From contig NW_019091362.1 of the NCBI RefSeq assembly GCF_001949145.1, positions 2,724,482 to 2,788,481 on the forward strand: a stretch of 64,000 nucleotides of DNA. The letters run 5' to 3'. Positions 1 to 14,024 of the stretch are shown piece after piece. The notes under the pieces are model-generated. The model searched no databases. It was given only the letters and a program-made list of their open reading frames with translations, and was not told the DNA's origin. This DNA comes from Acanthaster planci. Its lineage: Eukaryota > Echinodermata > Asteroidea > Valvatida > Acanthasteridae. Numbering within the stretch: position 1 is the first letter of the stretch; each line of letters begins with the position of its first letter. Position numbers and translations under genes: made by a program.

Positions 1-649
1 GATTTTTTTTTGTCCTGACAACTAAAGACACCGGTAGGCACGTGAGCAAAGCACCCCTCGGACAGTAATCAGCAGGATGCTGTATTGCTTTTAACTTCTT
101 GACAAACATTACCGGTAGTTCACACAGACACAGCTGTCGAGAACTTTTAAATTTTTGAAAACGATAACAGGTAGATGTTCATGTACTTAAAGACCTTACA
201 AGGAAGGTTTCAAAATGCGTGTCATAAACTTAAGCATTCAACAATGACAAACAGCATGGCAATTCGCCAAGTGACATAAAATACAGCTCCCGGGAGTACA
301 GGAGGATGAAGGTATCAATATAATTGACATGACAACAGCTGTGAAATACAACAGTCGTCCATCACCATTTCTGCCCTGAAGTCTGTTTTCACTGCTACCT
401 TGCTAGTAAATGCATGTCAAATCTCCCCAATCAAATATGTAGATAAAAAAAAGGGAATTATTGATATCACTAATCAAAGTGTCACTCCACTCGACAGGCT
501 GAAGGCGGGGAGGGGGTATACTTCGTCTGAAGCAGGTCAGACATGGACAAGGTTGAACCCCTCTCCTTCATCACATGTCAGAAGTGGCTTTTCAGCTTTT
601 GTGGCACCTTGCTTTGAGTCTCGGCAAAATTGGCAAATCTTAATTCATC
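1..649. other. Noncoding DNA, no gene seen
   Basis: AT-rich sequence with short palindromic words such as TACCGGTA near 110 and a CACGTG near 40. The only open frame is 84 codons (400-654) and runs into the inverted-repeat element that follows. No domain, splice pair or RNA gene is visible. Confidence 0.5.
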
Positions 650-892
650 GGTAATTCCAGAAATTAGGGGTCCATTTTTTTCATGTCCCTGTTACATCTG
701 ACATATGATTTTGTAAGTTCAGAACACATTTTCTAACTTCCGAGAGTGTTGAATTAATGCAAATTACCTGCCAAACAAATAATAATAGTTTGAAATCAAT
801 TACGGTGATATTTACATGTCAAATAACAAAGGTCAGATGTAACAGGGACACGAAAATGTCACACAATTGAACCCCTAATTTCTGGAATTACC
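650..892. mobile_element. MITE family A, copy 1 (complete)
   Basis: A 243-bp element with perfect 22-bp terminal inverted repeats: the left end starts GGTAATTCCAGAAATT and the right end is its reverse complement. A second inverted pair lies inside: a segment containing CCCTGTTACATCTGAC on the left faces GTCAGATGTAACAGGG on the right. The middle is AT-rich and has no open frame, so this is a non-autonomous DNA transposon. Two further copies occur in the window (around 6619-6729 and 61146-61383). The flanks show no unambiguous target-site duplication; TTAA-type and TA-type sites remain possible. The superfamily is not assigned. Confidence 0.85.
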
Positions 893-3800
893 TTAATGTA
901 AAAAAATGTTATTTATAAGGGTAACTTGTCCAGTACTGCAGCTATGGTAAAACGGCTACCCTGGTACATGTACATGTATGCAGACCTAGTGCCTGTACAT
1001 TACCGGTGTCAATTACCAATACGCCTCCTAGATCCCTAAAAATCCATCAGGATGTTTCTGAGAGATTGAGGAAGGCACCATACCAACCAACCACAGGACC
1101 AAACATGGACACGATACCACTTTCATGGTAAAGTTGAAAGAAGTGTGCTGTTGCCTTATTGCAATGGTCATACCGGTACATACCAGTATGTGTAGTAAGA
1201 AATTTTTTAAGCAAACAATTGAATTTTTTTCCTCTTTACTGCTTTGATTTTGCACCTCAGAATACCCAGTTGTGAAGATAAATATATAATAATATTTAAT
1301 ATTTGATTTAAATATTAGAATATTTGGCACAGTCCCAAAACAGCTTCCCATCACAGGTTTTCTCTGATAACAATGCATGCACTACAAACTCAATGCACAT
1401 GTACAACATCAATAATTTGTCCAAAATATGGCTACAACGAGCAGGAAGTGAAATTAGACATGCCAAAGGTTTATCAGATGTCATCTGCTTTTGTCGGCAC
1501 TCTTGTCGGGACAGATGATCGTTTTTGTTTGCAGTAGCATCAGCTAATTATATCTTGTGGTAGATATAATGTACATGTATCTACCATGCGACCGTCATTT
1601 AATTCCCCGAAAAAGGATGCATGCCCAAGTTTAATGTGTGTGATGAAAAAAAAAATGATGGGATCTATGACATCTGTCTACTCATGCAGGACCTGGGAAT
1701 GTTACGTGCAAAGAAGTCCTTCCAATCGTAATTCCAATGGGCCACGGGATACAGCCTATAGTACATGTATCTATAAAATGCACACTGGTATTAATAAGCC
1801 ACTTACCAGTTTCTGCTTCTCCGTAGGACAATAAACCATGATGGGATTCTAAATTACCGTCATTCATTTTGCCTTGGAATAGCTCATTGGAATTCCCATT
1901 CAAGGAGTGAACTAGGTACAGCCACAGGAGAGGAAATAAAGGTCAGCGTTTATGATTGGGCAATGAACTTGATGGTATCAAACTGTTAAGCAGGGATGAG
2001 GGCGGGTGGAGAGTGTACAGTACGTGTGCGAGTACATGTACTGTACATGGTTGATGCGAATTTATAGATTTAAAGATTAAATAACTCACGCAAAATATGG
2101 AGGTTTTAATAAAATGCAAGTTTTCTTCATGTGATGCAGTCATTGATATGCTGGTCACAGTCTGCACTCAACCTGCATAGCTGATGCAGAACAGCCCAGG
2201 AGAATTAGAGCGATCTTGTCTGATAGCGAGCTTAATAGACAAACTCTGACCAGGAGCTGGCTGGTGGGGGGGGAGATGACTTGCAATTATCTCTGGAGCA
2301 TCACTCTCAAAATATTGCCATGAGTTGCACCAATCCAGTGACTACGGCAGCAGACAGAGGAACTGCACTCGGCAACCCACAGGATGTGCAGTGCCAGTTA
2401 TTGTGTGGTGCACGCCTGGGATAATTTCAACTGATCCTGAACAAGCAAGAGGTACTTTCTGCAGTACAATGTATAACACACTGAGTCATAGGGGTGCACC
2501 CAGTGAGCACCCCTACCCTTCACTTTTCTTTCCCTTTTTTCTCTTTTTGTAGATACCCATTTCCTCTGCTCTTGTTCCCAATTGTTTAATTCAGCAACTT
2601 TAAAAACAGAAATTATCATTAAATGCATGTGCACCAGTTGCCTGCGGTCATTCACGTTGTCGGGGTCATTTCTCTGGCGGCACCCCCCCCCCTTGCTACT
2701 CCTCCCCGTCCCCTTGCTGGATCCAACACTGACAACCAATTCCAGGTCAAAGAACCACACTGCATGTAGACTGCACACGTACATGTCAGTACAGTTGTGT
2801 AAAGAACCTATGTTCAGGTTTACATTGGCTCAAAAGTATCTAATGCGGTGTTCGCAGTGGACTTGTTTTTCTGCGGGTTTTACCGAGCCAACGGTCAAAC
2901 AATAAATGGTCAAATGTGACCACTGTCCACACTTGGACTTTCGACACAGGAAAATTTTACTGAGGCCGCAGGAAAGGAACCAAGCTGGCAATGGAATGAC
3001 TTATGAGGGCGCTTTGCCTGACCTCTCGGCATTTATTTTTGTCCTTAGACACGTTACCGTCCTCGTTATCATCTCTAAATATTTGGTGCACTCTTTAAAA
3101 CCAGTTGATCTTCCAACAATGTCAATAACAATTTCTGCCATGATTGGGCAGAGGTTGGCCGGTAGAAATGACTGCGTGGCTCAGAAAAGTAACCAAGAGG
3201 AAAAGTTCCTGGGATGTCTGCACTGGACCTAAATTGGGATAAGTAACCATCGTCTCGGTAAGTTTGAGTCCAGTGCGAACACTGCTATAGAAAGTAGCGG
3301 GTCCTTGCTCTATGGTGGAGGAATCAGGATTCTTCAGAATGAGAGGCCAAAATGTAAATTACATAGAGCATAAAGGCATACATGTAAAGTAATGGTCAAC
3401 ATTTGCAAAAATGCCCTACAGGCTACAATGTACATGTACTTTTCAACAAAAATTTGAAATTTTTCAGAGATATGTGAACAATGACAAATAGTCAGATGGA
3501 AAATGTTAAGTTACTAGTCTCAGTGCCACCTGCACAACCTCCTCCAAATCTGCCTTCGCATAGTCATCTTCAAGTGGGTGTTCTGAAGTCAAGCTTCCAC
3601 AAGCCTCTGGACCATCCCTTTGACTGCAGAAAGAAGATTAATTTGTAGGGGGTGGGGAACATACATCACAAAATACAGAGGCAGGCCCCCAGGGGGTCCT
3701 AACTCCTGCTGGGCTACCCAAGACAAGTTACCCTCCACTGGGCCTAAACTCTTGCTGGTGTAACTGTCCACAGGTTAACTGCCTACTTCAAGCTACTGAC

Positions 3801-4748
3801 CCCAACATAAACAACACACTAATCCCAGGGAGGCTTGCCAAATCCTGGTATTGTGACTAACCCTAATCCCCCAAAGCCTTTCCAAGGCTCTTGAAAGGGT
3901 CTCCACAGGTATTGACAAACAATTTTATAAGGATCCTGCCCTGAGATTGAAGAGCCAGTGGAACATGAAATCTAGCAGATTTATTCCAGGGTTGCATGCC
4001 CCAGTTCCATTAGTCTTATATTCATTTCCCCCTGCCAAACAACGCATCCACCACAGCAAAGCTAAGTACCTTTAAATCCCTGGATTTGGGAACTAACAGC
4101 ATGGAAATGTTCTAAAGCAGGAGAGCGATGTGCTAATATCCTGTGTTTAATATGCTGAAGGTGTTTGTAGGTGTTAACCGGAGACAGACCTTCAAATCCA
4201 CACCAATAAAAACGGAGTTCACTGATATGGTAGCAATGGCAAGTCTGAACCTCTAGTCCTGCCACGGAATATGAAATCAGGCTGTGGATGACAGATGCAG
4301 GCCAGTAACCTTCGTGGTTCACTATAGTTACAGACTTTATTATCAGCAACAACAAAATCAAATCACATGCCTAACGGGGTTACTGGTGGTCAAGTCTCTT
4401 TTTAAACATAGGCCTACATGTACATGTGTACATGTATGTCTGTTCACAAAGTGTTCTGCAAGTGTTTTAACTTGAATCTGAAGTCACTTTACCCTGTGAA
4501 GAAAATCTGTGAATAGATAAGCTCTTTGTGCATTTCAGAGACATCACCTGGACATATGGACACCTCTTGAAATATCATTTATCACTGTGAAAAGGTGAAA
4601 AAGCCCATTGATAAGAGTTGTCAAGGACAATCACTTACATGTGACACTTCAGCAGAGTCCGACCACACAGACAACAGCTTCACTTTTAAGTTCCTGTGGA
4701 AAGATGCCAATAATGCACCATATTCCCTTTTAAATTAAATCATGCAAT
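893..4748. other. Noncoding DNA, no gene seen
   Basis: No supported gene. Many TACATGTA/GTACATGTAC words occur (for example 965-979 and 2034-2049). There is a short inverted pair AGGGGTGC/GCACCCCT at 2489-2514, a C-rich stretch near 2684 and an A-rich stretch near 1647. Short open frames up to about 128 codons occur on both strands, but none has splice signals plus a recognisable domain. This could be intergenic DNA or intron. Confidence 0.5.
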
Positions 4749-4915
4749 TGCAATAGAGTAGGGAAGTGAGTATGTCACGCGCACAATTACCGGTAGTGTG
4801 TAAAAGGCATTAGCGCGAGAACCAGCGCGTGAACCAACATGCGCGCGTACTCCATTCGTTTCCACTGTACTTTCTGGTTCACAGTGACGTCACACTTCGG
4901 TACTCTATTTCTGCA
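4749..4915. mobile_element. Inverted-repeat (MITE-like) element
   Basis: The ends are imperfect inverted repeats: the left begins TGCAATAGAGTAGGGAAGTG and the right end reads as its near complement, with both arms running into a TATGTCAC / GTGACGTCA segment. The centre is CpG-rich, with GCGCG words near 4814, 4826 and 4851. Total length is about 165 bp with no coding capacity. The right arm carries a perfect CRE-like TGACGTCA (4885-4892). A possibly related inverted pair sits at about 38944-39122. No target-site duplication was identified. Confidence 0.5.
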
Positions 4916-6448
4916 CCTCATTCCAACCTTTGAACAACCATCAAGAGCACTTCTACATAAGGTACATACATGTACATTGTAGCTGGGGACAAAAAGTGAC
5001 CAGTGCTACATGTACATGACTTCTTTTTAAATGCTCCTTAAGCAGCAAGCAATACCTGGAACACTTTGAATTGTTCATGTTTGCACACTACTAGTGGATG
5101 CCTGTTTGAAGGCATTTCCAATCAACAAGGGATTGCAACAGGTTGACGGGTAATGCACATTATGCATACCGGTAGTTCATGGCAGAAATTACTTTGAATC
5201 ACATGTCTGATGTGCTGCACAGGTTTTTCACAAAGACATAATGCCAATGATCTCAGATAAACAACAGATGAATTTCTAATCAGAGTTGATACGCGTAGAT
5301 CACATTCACGCTTTTGCAGTCCCAGACAGAAACAAGTCTGTGTCTTGTTGAATGCGGTTGCGCCGCTGTCTGATATATTGCAGAGATGTTGATGTGAACA
5401 CATGTGTAGTATGGTATCACTGAGCCATGTCAAATGACTTGCGATTAACAAAAAATCAACTTTTATGCATTGCAGTCGATCGTCATTCAGATGCAAAATG
5501 CTCACAACTTTGCAATTTGCTTGTTAATTGAATGGGAATCAAACGGTAACAACGGGAATCTTGACAGTAAAATGGAACTTGCATGGCATGTACCGGTATG
5601 GCTACACCTTGCGCAAAAATCTGAACGGCAAAGCTTTATAAGAAGTGGATGCTGGGAATGATAAGGTTAAGAAAACTATTAATCTCTTGCGTACGATAGG
5701 AAGGCATTATCCACACTGAGTTGAAGTGTACGCTAACCCGCAAAGATGAGACAGGTTGGTGGGAAGTTTTCAACTGGGCTCATGCATGGAGCCTGGTGAC
5801 ATTCAACAAGAAATTGGTCCGTGGTCATGTCCCATGCCAAATGCGCCTGAATGTGCATCAGCAAGTGGCGAGTCCCCACTAAAGAACTGTTGTTACTGTG
5901 CAAAAACACTATCTCATTTGTGCTCGTAGCAGATGGCATGTATATATACATTTACCGGTAGGCAGCTGCTCTCATTCCCATAAAACAAAAAAAATTGGAG
6001 TTTAAAAGAACTAGACTCTAAAAAATAATTCCAATCTAATGCTGACCCTGTACAATTAATTTACATGTACACTGTACATAGAAATTGGAAATTGTTGAAG
6101 CTGCTTGTTGGTGCCCTGTTGAATTTGGAGTAGGGCCTTCATATCAATTCATTATACATGCAAATTACATGTACATGCAGAATGAATGAACTCTGAATCT
6201 CACATTCATTTGGGTGGGTACATGTGCAGTACCCATGCTTATTCATCGGTAGACCTGTCGTACTAAGGCATAATTACGTACTCATGAGTGTAATAATAAT
6301 CAGCAGCCAAAAACAGCAGTCAGATGAAGCATCAAGTCGTCCCGGCAGAGAATGCCTAACAAATACGTGCTTCACGAGCCACCATTACGCTAATGAGACA
6401 ATTGACCCAATCAACCAGATCCCCACGCTGCCAGCCTTGAGGCCAGTT
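4916..6448. other. Noncoding DNA up to an assembly gap
   Basis: AT-rich sequence with several ACCGGTA words (5168, 5591, 5953). A 127-codon open frame on the minus strand (5122-5505) has no recognisable domain and is probably chance. No gene is supported. Confidence 0.45.
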
Positions 6449-6618
6449 NNNNNNNNNNNNNNNNNNNNNNNNNNNNNNNNNNNNNNNNNNNNNNNNNNNN
6501 NNNNNNNNNNNNNNNNNNNNNNNNNNNNNNNNNNNNNNNNNNNNNNNNNNNNNNNNNNNNNNNNNNNNNNNNNNNNNNNNNNNNNNNNNNNNNNNNNNNN
6601 NNNNNNNNNNNNNNNNNN
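6449..6618. other. Assembly gap (170 N)
   Basis: Unresolved bases. The right side of the gap is the interior of a family A MITE, so the missing sequence probably contains the rest of that element. Open frames read through the Ns have no meaning. Confidence 0.99.
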
Positions 6619-6729
6619 ATTTGCATTAATTCATCACTCTTGAAAATGAGAGTATGTGTTCTGAACTCACAAAACGTATGTGACAGGGACACGAAAAAAA
6701 AAATGGCCCCCCTAATTTCTGGAATTTCC
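6619..6729. mobile_element. MITE family A, copy 2 (partial, reversed)
   Basis: This segment matches the left half of copy 1 (650-892) in reverse complement: ATTTGCATTAATTCA, GTTCTGAACTCACAAAA, GACAGGGACACGAAAA and the terminal CCTAATTTCTGGAATT, in that order. The other half falls in the gap to the left, where a 243-bp element would start near 6487. The terminal repeat is slightly degraded at its last bases. Confidence 0.8.
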
Positions 6730-9700
6730 TGCATGTACTTGGCACTAAGAATCTGCAAATGTTGAACACATTTCAACTTTTGCTACCTATGTTTCATGTC
6801 AAAATCACTCTGCATTCGCAGTTGCCCTAAGTGTGAACTGGCTTTTACTGTGACGTTACAATGGATTTCAGGCAGGCACAGCCCACATGTATGCTATGAG
6901 TATCTCCCCCCCCTCTCACCCTCCTCCCCCCCCAAAATGATGAAAATTTAGAACACAGCAACGTATACAGATAACTAATACAAAATTAAAGCTGCGTGTA
7001 CAGAGCATAAAGCCAACTAGAGTCCACAGCTGCCGATGCCTACAGCTGACCTGTTGGCACCAATGCTGTGTCACCCTATAAGTTAATGTGAATTCCATCT
7101 GCTAAAAGACGAATGCTACACTGGTTCCTGTGGTACCCAGAAACGAGTCAGACAGGATGTGAAATGTGCATACACCATGAGGCTTGTAGCTGCATTATTT
7201 ATTCAAAGGTGGGTTCCAGTGGAACCGTACAGGTACTACATTCAAAATTGCCAGTTCCTATCACAAAGTATGTGTCCCGGTACCAGTGGTGAAAAAAAAA
7301 AATGCAGAACACTGCTGTGAGACTGTAAAGATGGATCAGTTCCCAATGTGTGGCCAGAGTAATATATGCATTCCCGTCAGTGTCACATGACTGCGCTGTC
7401 AGTTTGTGCGCATTCAGATGAACATTGGTTTCCCCACTGCATACCACCATTCTCAAGTGAGGATTGACTTAGCTGAGTGGCTCTTGTGAGTATGCCACAT
7501 ACTGTGCTTTAGGGTACAAAGAATCAACTGTTCAATTTGGACATCTGGATGCTTCATCAGCAGGATGTTCAACAAATCTAGGATGCTGGATGAGAAAAGT
7601 GCACTTAGGGGCCACCTGTTGTAGGCCACCTACAATGCCAGCAAACAGATCTTGGTATACATACAGTACATGTACATCAAGGCACATGTACACTAGCACT
7701 TCACGAGTTCCCAATGTGTCATGAGTTCCCAACATGGGCAAACGTAGTTTGAAGTATCACAACCAACCCTTTCCCCACCTAAAAAAAATATGTCAAGTCT
7801 CAAGACACCCGAGTTAAAAGTCAAGTTACTTGAACTGTTTTCTAATGCGTCCACTGGACCGACTCATGCAGTACATACAGTAACAGTACTTCCATGGCCA
7901 ATCCTATTTAAGTCTGAAGACTTAAAGTTGTAGAGACCTCTTCATGCCTTCAAAATCACATGGTCGCCCACCTGTACGTGAACCTGTCAAACCATTCTCA
8001 ACCATTATATGTCACTTGCAAAATTCTCATTTGGTGAGCAGGATTAATCCCTGTTGAGACTGCCTCTATGCTTACCTGTGTGCAGATCCCGTTTCAGACG
8101 AGCAGACTTATTGGACCCTGGAGGTTCAAACCAAAGCTGTCAGGTGACACTCAGTGGGAACTCTACAAAAATGACAACGGGGAACAATGAAACCAATATT
8201 GAAAAATTGCAAAGAATGCTTTGTCTTGTGAATATAATTGTGACGTGATATCAAAATATTTTAACATAGAAGTTTTAAGAATCCATTCCAAAGTGGAATA
8301 GGCCAAAAAGACATTTTCCCATGTTTTCAAGACTAGCATTAAAGCTGCATTTAAATGAAAAAGTCGATGTATGTTCTTGAGGAAATTATGAGCACTTCTC
8401 TTCTACTTATTAAGCTACCAGTAAACTCTTCCTTCTAGTCGAATGCTTAGTTTTTTTCCTGCATACTAGTGTAAGACGATATGTCCACTTGCGGTCCCTT
8501 TTAAGAATGTGCTTAATGAGCACAAATTGAGCAAAGATTGAAAAAAACTTATGACAACTGATGCAGCCACATTGTACTCTCTCCTGAACTCTGAAAACTT
8601 TTCAGGCAGTGAAAAATCAAATTCTTGTGGGATTTCAGGAGTTGATATGAACACAGGTGATGCACACAAGCTTCAGATCACAACCGTCCTACATGTATGA
8701 TATAGATACAAACATATACCATTAACTGCACCACAGCAAATTGGTTTTGCACAACGAGACCGACCTTAAGCCTGGCTCTCACACACTGCTTGATGGATGG
8801 CAGCAACTGCATAAGCATTTGACGTCAGTAAGGGTTTCGTTTCCAAGAGTGACTGATTGGAGGTAGAGCCTTAAATGAGGGGATTATTCCAGCTTGGACT
8901 ATAAAGAAGTCTCTGAAGTTTGATCATTGTCACTGTTTCTGTAGCTCAGCTTTTTTTGTGTTTCTCTCTTTTTGTCTGTCTCGTTTTTCCAGTGGTGCTC
9001 ATCTGCCCAAACACACTGCTATGCCTGCGCAGAGGGGAGGGTGTCTAGCTTGTCCCTTACAATTTCATAGAGAAGGAAGGGCTTTTGATTAAAAGCTAGC
9101 CAATGCTACAAGCATGGATGAATGACCAGAGGCGTGCAAACAATGTCTCTATGGAGACTTCAAGGCAGCTGTCCTTTAAAGTCACACAAGAAACAGTGTT
9201 ACTGGTAAATGTATGGATTGGGTGAAGCTACATGGTCACATGTTAATTTAGATATAACACTGTGTGCCCCATTCAAAGGTTGATATGATCGATTTTCAAC
9301 TGAATCTGGACAAACCCACAATTCCTTCTGTGCTTGAGAAGAAGTGCACCGGAGTGTGGGATCATGGTAGAAAAGGCATTATTGTGCTACTAGTACAAGC
9401 ATAGGAAATGGAGGCTGCATTTTACCATAACAGAATACTGTACATGTACCTTCTGCCTGTTTTACAATTAGAAGAGTTATCAAGACTACAGTAGAAGTCA
9501 CATTGCTAATTGAAAAGACAAATCTTGCAGGAAGACTTAGAGAAATGTTACAAACTATTCGATATTTCTTACCTTTTTTTTGGTGTGCATTACACGAACC
9601 AGTACCTGACCAAATTGAGAATTCTGTGCATTATCAAAGGGTTGCTCATTCTTAAACTTGTACCAGTATGTTTCATCAAAACCAGATGGCTCTGAGCAAC

Positions 9701-12700
9701 AAAGTTTCAAATACTGTGCAAATATAGATTTCCCTTCTACAGAGGACATTACAGTTTTCTTTTTGAAAAATGAACCGGTCTGGAAACTACAAATCAAAAT
9801 TCAACATTTCTAACATGTACTTGATAGAAAAAAAATGGCAGCTGACCTCACTAAACCCAATATGAACGTCAGTATTTAAGGCAGAGTACAATGTAAAAGA
9901 ATTTACATACGTACAACCTATTCCACAGTGATCAACCAGGCTTTGAAACCCCAAACGGGCAAACAAAGAACATCTTTGCCAATGTTCCCCCGCCAAGACG
10001 TCACTAGCATTTCTTGTGTTTGATCACGCCTGGGTTCAAATTGCTTCCCGTGCCAACTGAGAAAGTGCCACGGAAGCTACAAGGGACCTCATCTTTTCTT
10101 TGTTACACACGTCACGTTCAGTTATTTACACCTGCAGGGTTCACAGCAAGCAGAAAGCAGTGCATGCTGAAGGCCGGCAGAAGCAGCATCTAAAGGATAA
10201 GCAGAGATACGGTACCATGCGACCTGTTGTCACAATACGGTACGATGTACACTTACATGTCCATTGTTGTACATGCATAGATTCACCATCCATAATGATT
10301 CAGAATTATTTTATCCCCTCACTGAGTAGGAAAACACATTATATATCAATGGGTCCTTGCTCTCTTAACACTACTGTTGATGCACAAGGCTGAAAGGGGG
10401 CTGACACCATATAACTTGTTTTTCATGGGGTTGGTTGGGTGGAAGTCAAGCTGCTAGTATTGAGAACCCATAGTGAGCGTACTGGTATTGGTGGTACATG
10501 TAGGATGCTTACAGCCAATTTCCTATGTTGGGCTTAAGTTTTTCCCATCTGTACCATTTCTCTATTGCATAATGGCCAAACTGGCACTAAAAATGAACCA
10601 TTCACTCGGTCGAAGTAGGCCTACACTGTAAGTACAGTACGAGTAAAAAGTCAAAAGGCAAGTACACGGCACAGTGACACTAAAGCACTTTCAGGGAGCT
10701 CATCCAAATGCCAAATGCTTCTTTCAGCGAGAAATCCAAAAGATGACAGAGGAGCTTCTCAACCAGACATTCAGTGCAGAAGATGAATGAAAGTGTGAAC
10801 GATACCAGTGTCATGTGTACCTGATGATGCATAGGCCTATCCAGCTCCATGTACATGTACTGGTAAATGTACTTTCATTTTCACTAAGTGCTTTTGACTT
10901 CCTGGTTATCATTCTGGTTTAGGGTGTATACTTGGGGGCCTAACAAAAAAAGGGCAGAATTTGACCGGGGATTACACTGATTGTACTGCATTGACAAACT
11001 ATTTTTTTTATCGGTCACCTACTTTCACTTGGTCCTCTCAAAACGGACCAAAAAAAATCAGCTGCATCGGTTCCAAGACGATAGATGTAGGAACCCAGCT
11101 AGGCTGATTATAAAGTTCCTGGATATCTACATGTACACTGATATGTACTGTACAGGTACAGCAACCCAGCAACAAGCACGAGAGACAGGGCAAATGGACA
11201 GCATCACATTTGAGAATGCATTCGTCTAAGCATGCCAGTAGGAAGCGGTTGGCTGGGGTCACTTATGCCGTTAGTACTCCTTAGTCATTTTCTTGATATG
11301 AACTAGCCACATTAACTCTTGTACACAAAGGACAAGTTCACCTCACTCCAGGAAATCATGGATTTGTTCAACTTGTTCTGAGAACACAGACAGTCTAGAC
11401 ACAATGAACTTAAAGCCTTTTTGACGGCTGTGAAAAAAACAAACCAAATGGGTAAGGGTTTCCCAAGACAGTGGGGACTCATTTTGATAGTATTCAGACA
11501 CAAGATCCTTGAAGTTTCAACTGTTTGTTAAAGATTTGGCGGGAGTACTTTGTACAAAGGAGACTTCCAAACATTTTATTAGTGATCAGCTGAAAATTAA
11601 AAACTAAACAGAAGATAAAGAAAGCACCTTGCAATGATGCAAAACTGGGACATGTAATATAAGTTATGGCTTTTGAAGAACTGCCACTTGCTTTTAGCAT
11701 TGGCTTTGGTACATCTGTGTAAATTTGCTAAGAAAAGGTTAATACACATCCGCAAGCTGCACGGTTTCTCATTAGAGGTGAGAATTGATACTTTAAACAC
11801 TTAACTTGTTCAGGCAAATCGAGGTTAATGCAACAGCCAGATCGAAACAATGAAGGCAGACCAGTGACTGATCACAACTTTTAACTTTCTGGCACAAGTG
11901 CTAGCAGATGGACTTGCAGGGCCAAAGTTCAATAATGCAACCAGCTTGTTGGGTTTATTTGTACATTCTGGTAGAATGATTACTCTCACGGTGTACCAGG
12001 CACCATGTCACATTTTCCAACCCTTTTCTGCCTTGTCAATGATGCTAGCGTAAGCATCAGTGTCACATTACGCATCTACAAATGCCCGTGTGCGTGCATA
12101 CGAATCCATCAAATTTGCCAATGTGCTCCTGTGCAGGAGGCTTTCATAGGTTGCAGCATGCCGGTACTGTGCACGTAAAGGTTGTTTGTACAACTTTTTG
12201 AGGAAATGACTGCTTCGTCAACCTTGATCTTTTCCTAAGACCCATGCTCTCGGGTTTATCTTGAGCCATCTCCATCCTGACTATAATTAACTCGTTAGAG
12301 CTGTTTTGCTTTGGCTGGAATGACGGCTAAAGCTTTGACATCATCAGTCAGTGTGGGGTACTATGTACATGCTGCGTCCCTTTTGTGGCAACCAAGGAAG
12401 TGTTATCTTTGGCACATCATTCTTTCTCTCTCCAACAGCACCACTGATAAATCACAGGGTACAGCTCGGATAATGGCTGAAATGAATGCGTGCATTTAAG
12501 TTTTACAGCGCTGAGAAACAGTCTGTAAATTGGGTGCTGAGAGAAGAGCACTCCTTGATAGATGCAGCAAACCAAAGACCACATCTGTGGGTGGAAACCC
12601 AAAAGGCATCTAGGCCTAAACCATGACCTTTCAGTCACTAAATGTTGAGGGTAAATAGCAAGGGTACTTTGTACATACATGTACATGTAGTCTTACACTG

Positions 12701-13979
12701 TAAATCTTCTTTTAAAAAAAGTGCAGGACTCTCATAGGGTAACTTTCAATCAAATGTGACGATGAAATCAAAATGTAGCAAGTGCAGACATCACAGATGA
12801 GGAACACATATATGTATATTGTATACATTCAGAGGCTGACGAAAATCTGACTTGGGCCACGTTGTCACTGAGGGTTTTTGCCCACACAGTGGAGGTCTTG
12901 TCACTGTCAGTTTCTGCAGATCTTGTATGAGAAATGTCTTTGAAATGGACAGTTTTGAAGAACTTCTTTTATAGTTTGTCAAAAGAGGGAAACCATGGGC
13001 CAGGATGGCTTTGTTGTTGTACTGGACTTCAGTGACAGAGCGATCTCAAAGACAGACTAAGAAGGAAACAATCTTGATAAAAGCCAAAGATTCGACTGGC
13101 TGGTGAGTCCCTAATACATGTATATGACCTTTTTCAAGCATTTACATTCATGAATGACTGAGCATTCTGCACATCGGCATCTTTTTTACACTGGTACCAC
13201 ACTGGCAAAGAAACACAATAAGGACAACGGCCAATCAACAGAGACAACTGTGCTGATGCATTTAAAGTTGACGTTGGTGGAAGGTGGAATGTGGCATACA
13301 ACGTGAACTGACCCAACCAAGCGTGGGGGGAGAGCACCTCTTGCGCACATCCCTCAGTACCAAAACTAATCGACTTTGATGCAATTAAGATAGAGGCTGG
13401 ATGTGAAAACACTCCAGTTAATGGAGGAAATACTGATGGTGTTATTGCACGGCAGGGAGGCAACATGCGCGGTGCGTCATATTACATCTGACACTACAGG
13501 GTGGCATGCATGTGCTTCAAACTGTCAAAATGTTTGTGTGCTCGACTTAATTTTCATTCACACATACTGGTGCATACATCAGGTACATGTACAAGTACAT
13601 GTATACACGTACCCACTGTTCGGAAAGTTGGGACAAAATTTTAATTGATTTAAGCAATAGTTGATACTGTTGACAATTGAAGAGTTGACCCAGAGTGCCC
13701 ACTTTACCACACAGCAATTGACATTTCACTATTGTTAATGTATCATATTCACTTTGTGCCTTTTAAAGTACAGTGTAGTTACAACTTAACTACAATATAC
13801 ATGAACATGTACTTGTTAGTACATTTACAACTGACTGTATTGCATACATGTAAATGCGTGGAAACATCCACTAAAACCTTGACATGTGCAGGGTTGTACA
13901 TGTAGCTGGAATTTTTAGTGCCCGTTGTTTTTGACAATTTTTAAATAATGAAAACAGTCCATTTTCTCTCTCAATACAA
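6730..13979. other. Noncoding DNA, no gene seen
   Basis: A stretch of 7.2 kb without a supported gene. It has frequent TACATGTA words, poly-A and poly-C runs (for example 6905-6937) and short open frames of at most about 110 codons on both strands. No exon with convincing splice sites, no transposase fragment and no RNA gene was seen. A small hairpin (GATGCT...AGCATC) lies near 12041-12058. Confidence 0.45.
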
Positions 13980-14009
13980 TACATTATTGCAACAAATTGC
14001 AATAATGTA
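13980..14009. repeat. Perfect 13-bp hairpin
   Basis: The arm TACATTATTGCAA is followed by a four-base loop (CAAA) and the exact complement TTGCAATAATGTA. The stem is AT-rich. A second, GC-richer hairpin begins 16 bases downstream. Confidence 0.8.
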
Positions 14010-14024
14010 GTACACATTGTAATT

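Noticed and set aside
5122-5505. 127-codon minus-strand open frame
   Set aside because: No recognisable domain or signal; length is within the range expected by chance in 64 kb.
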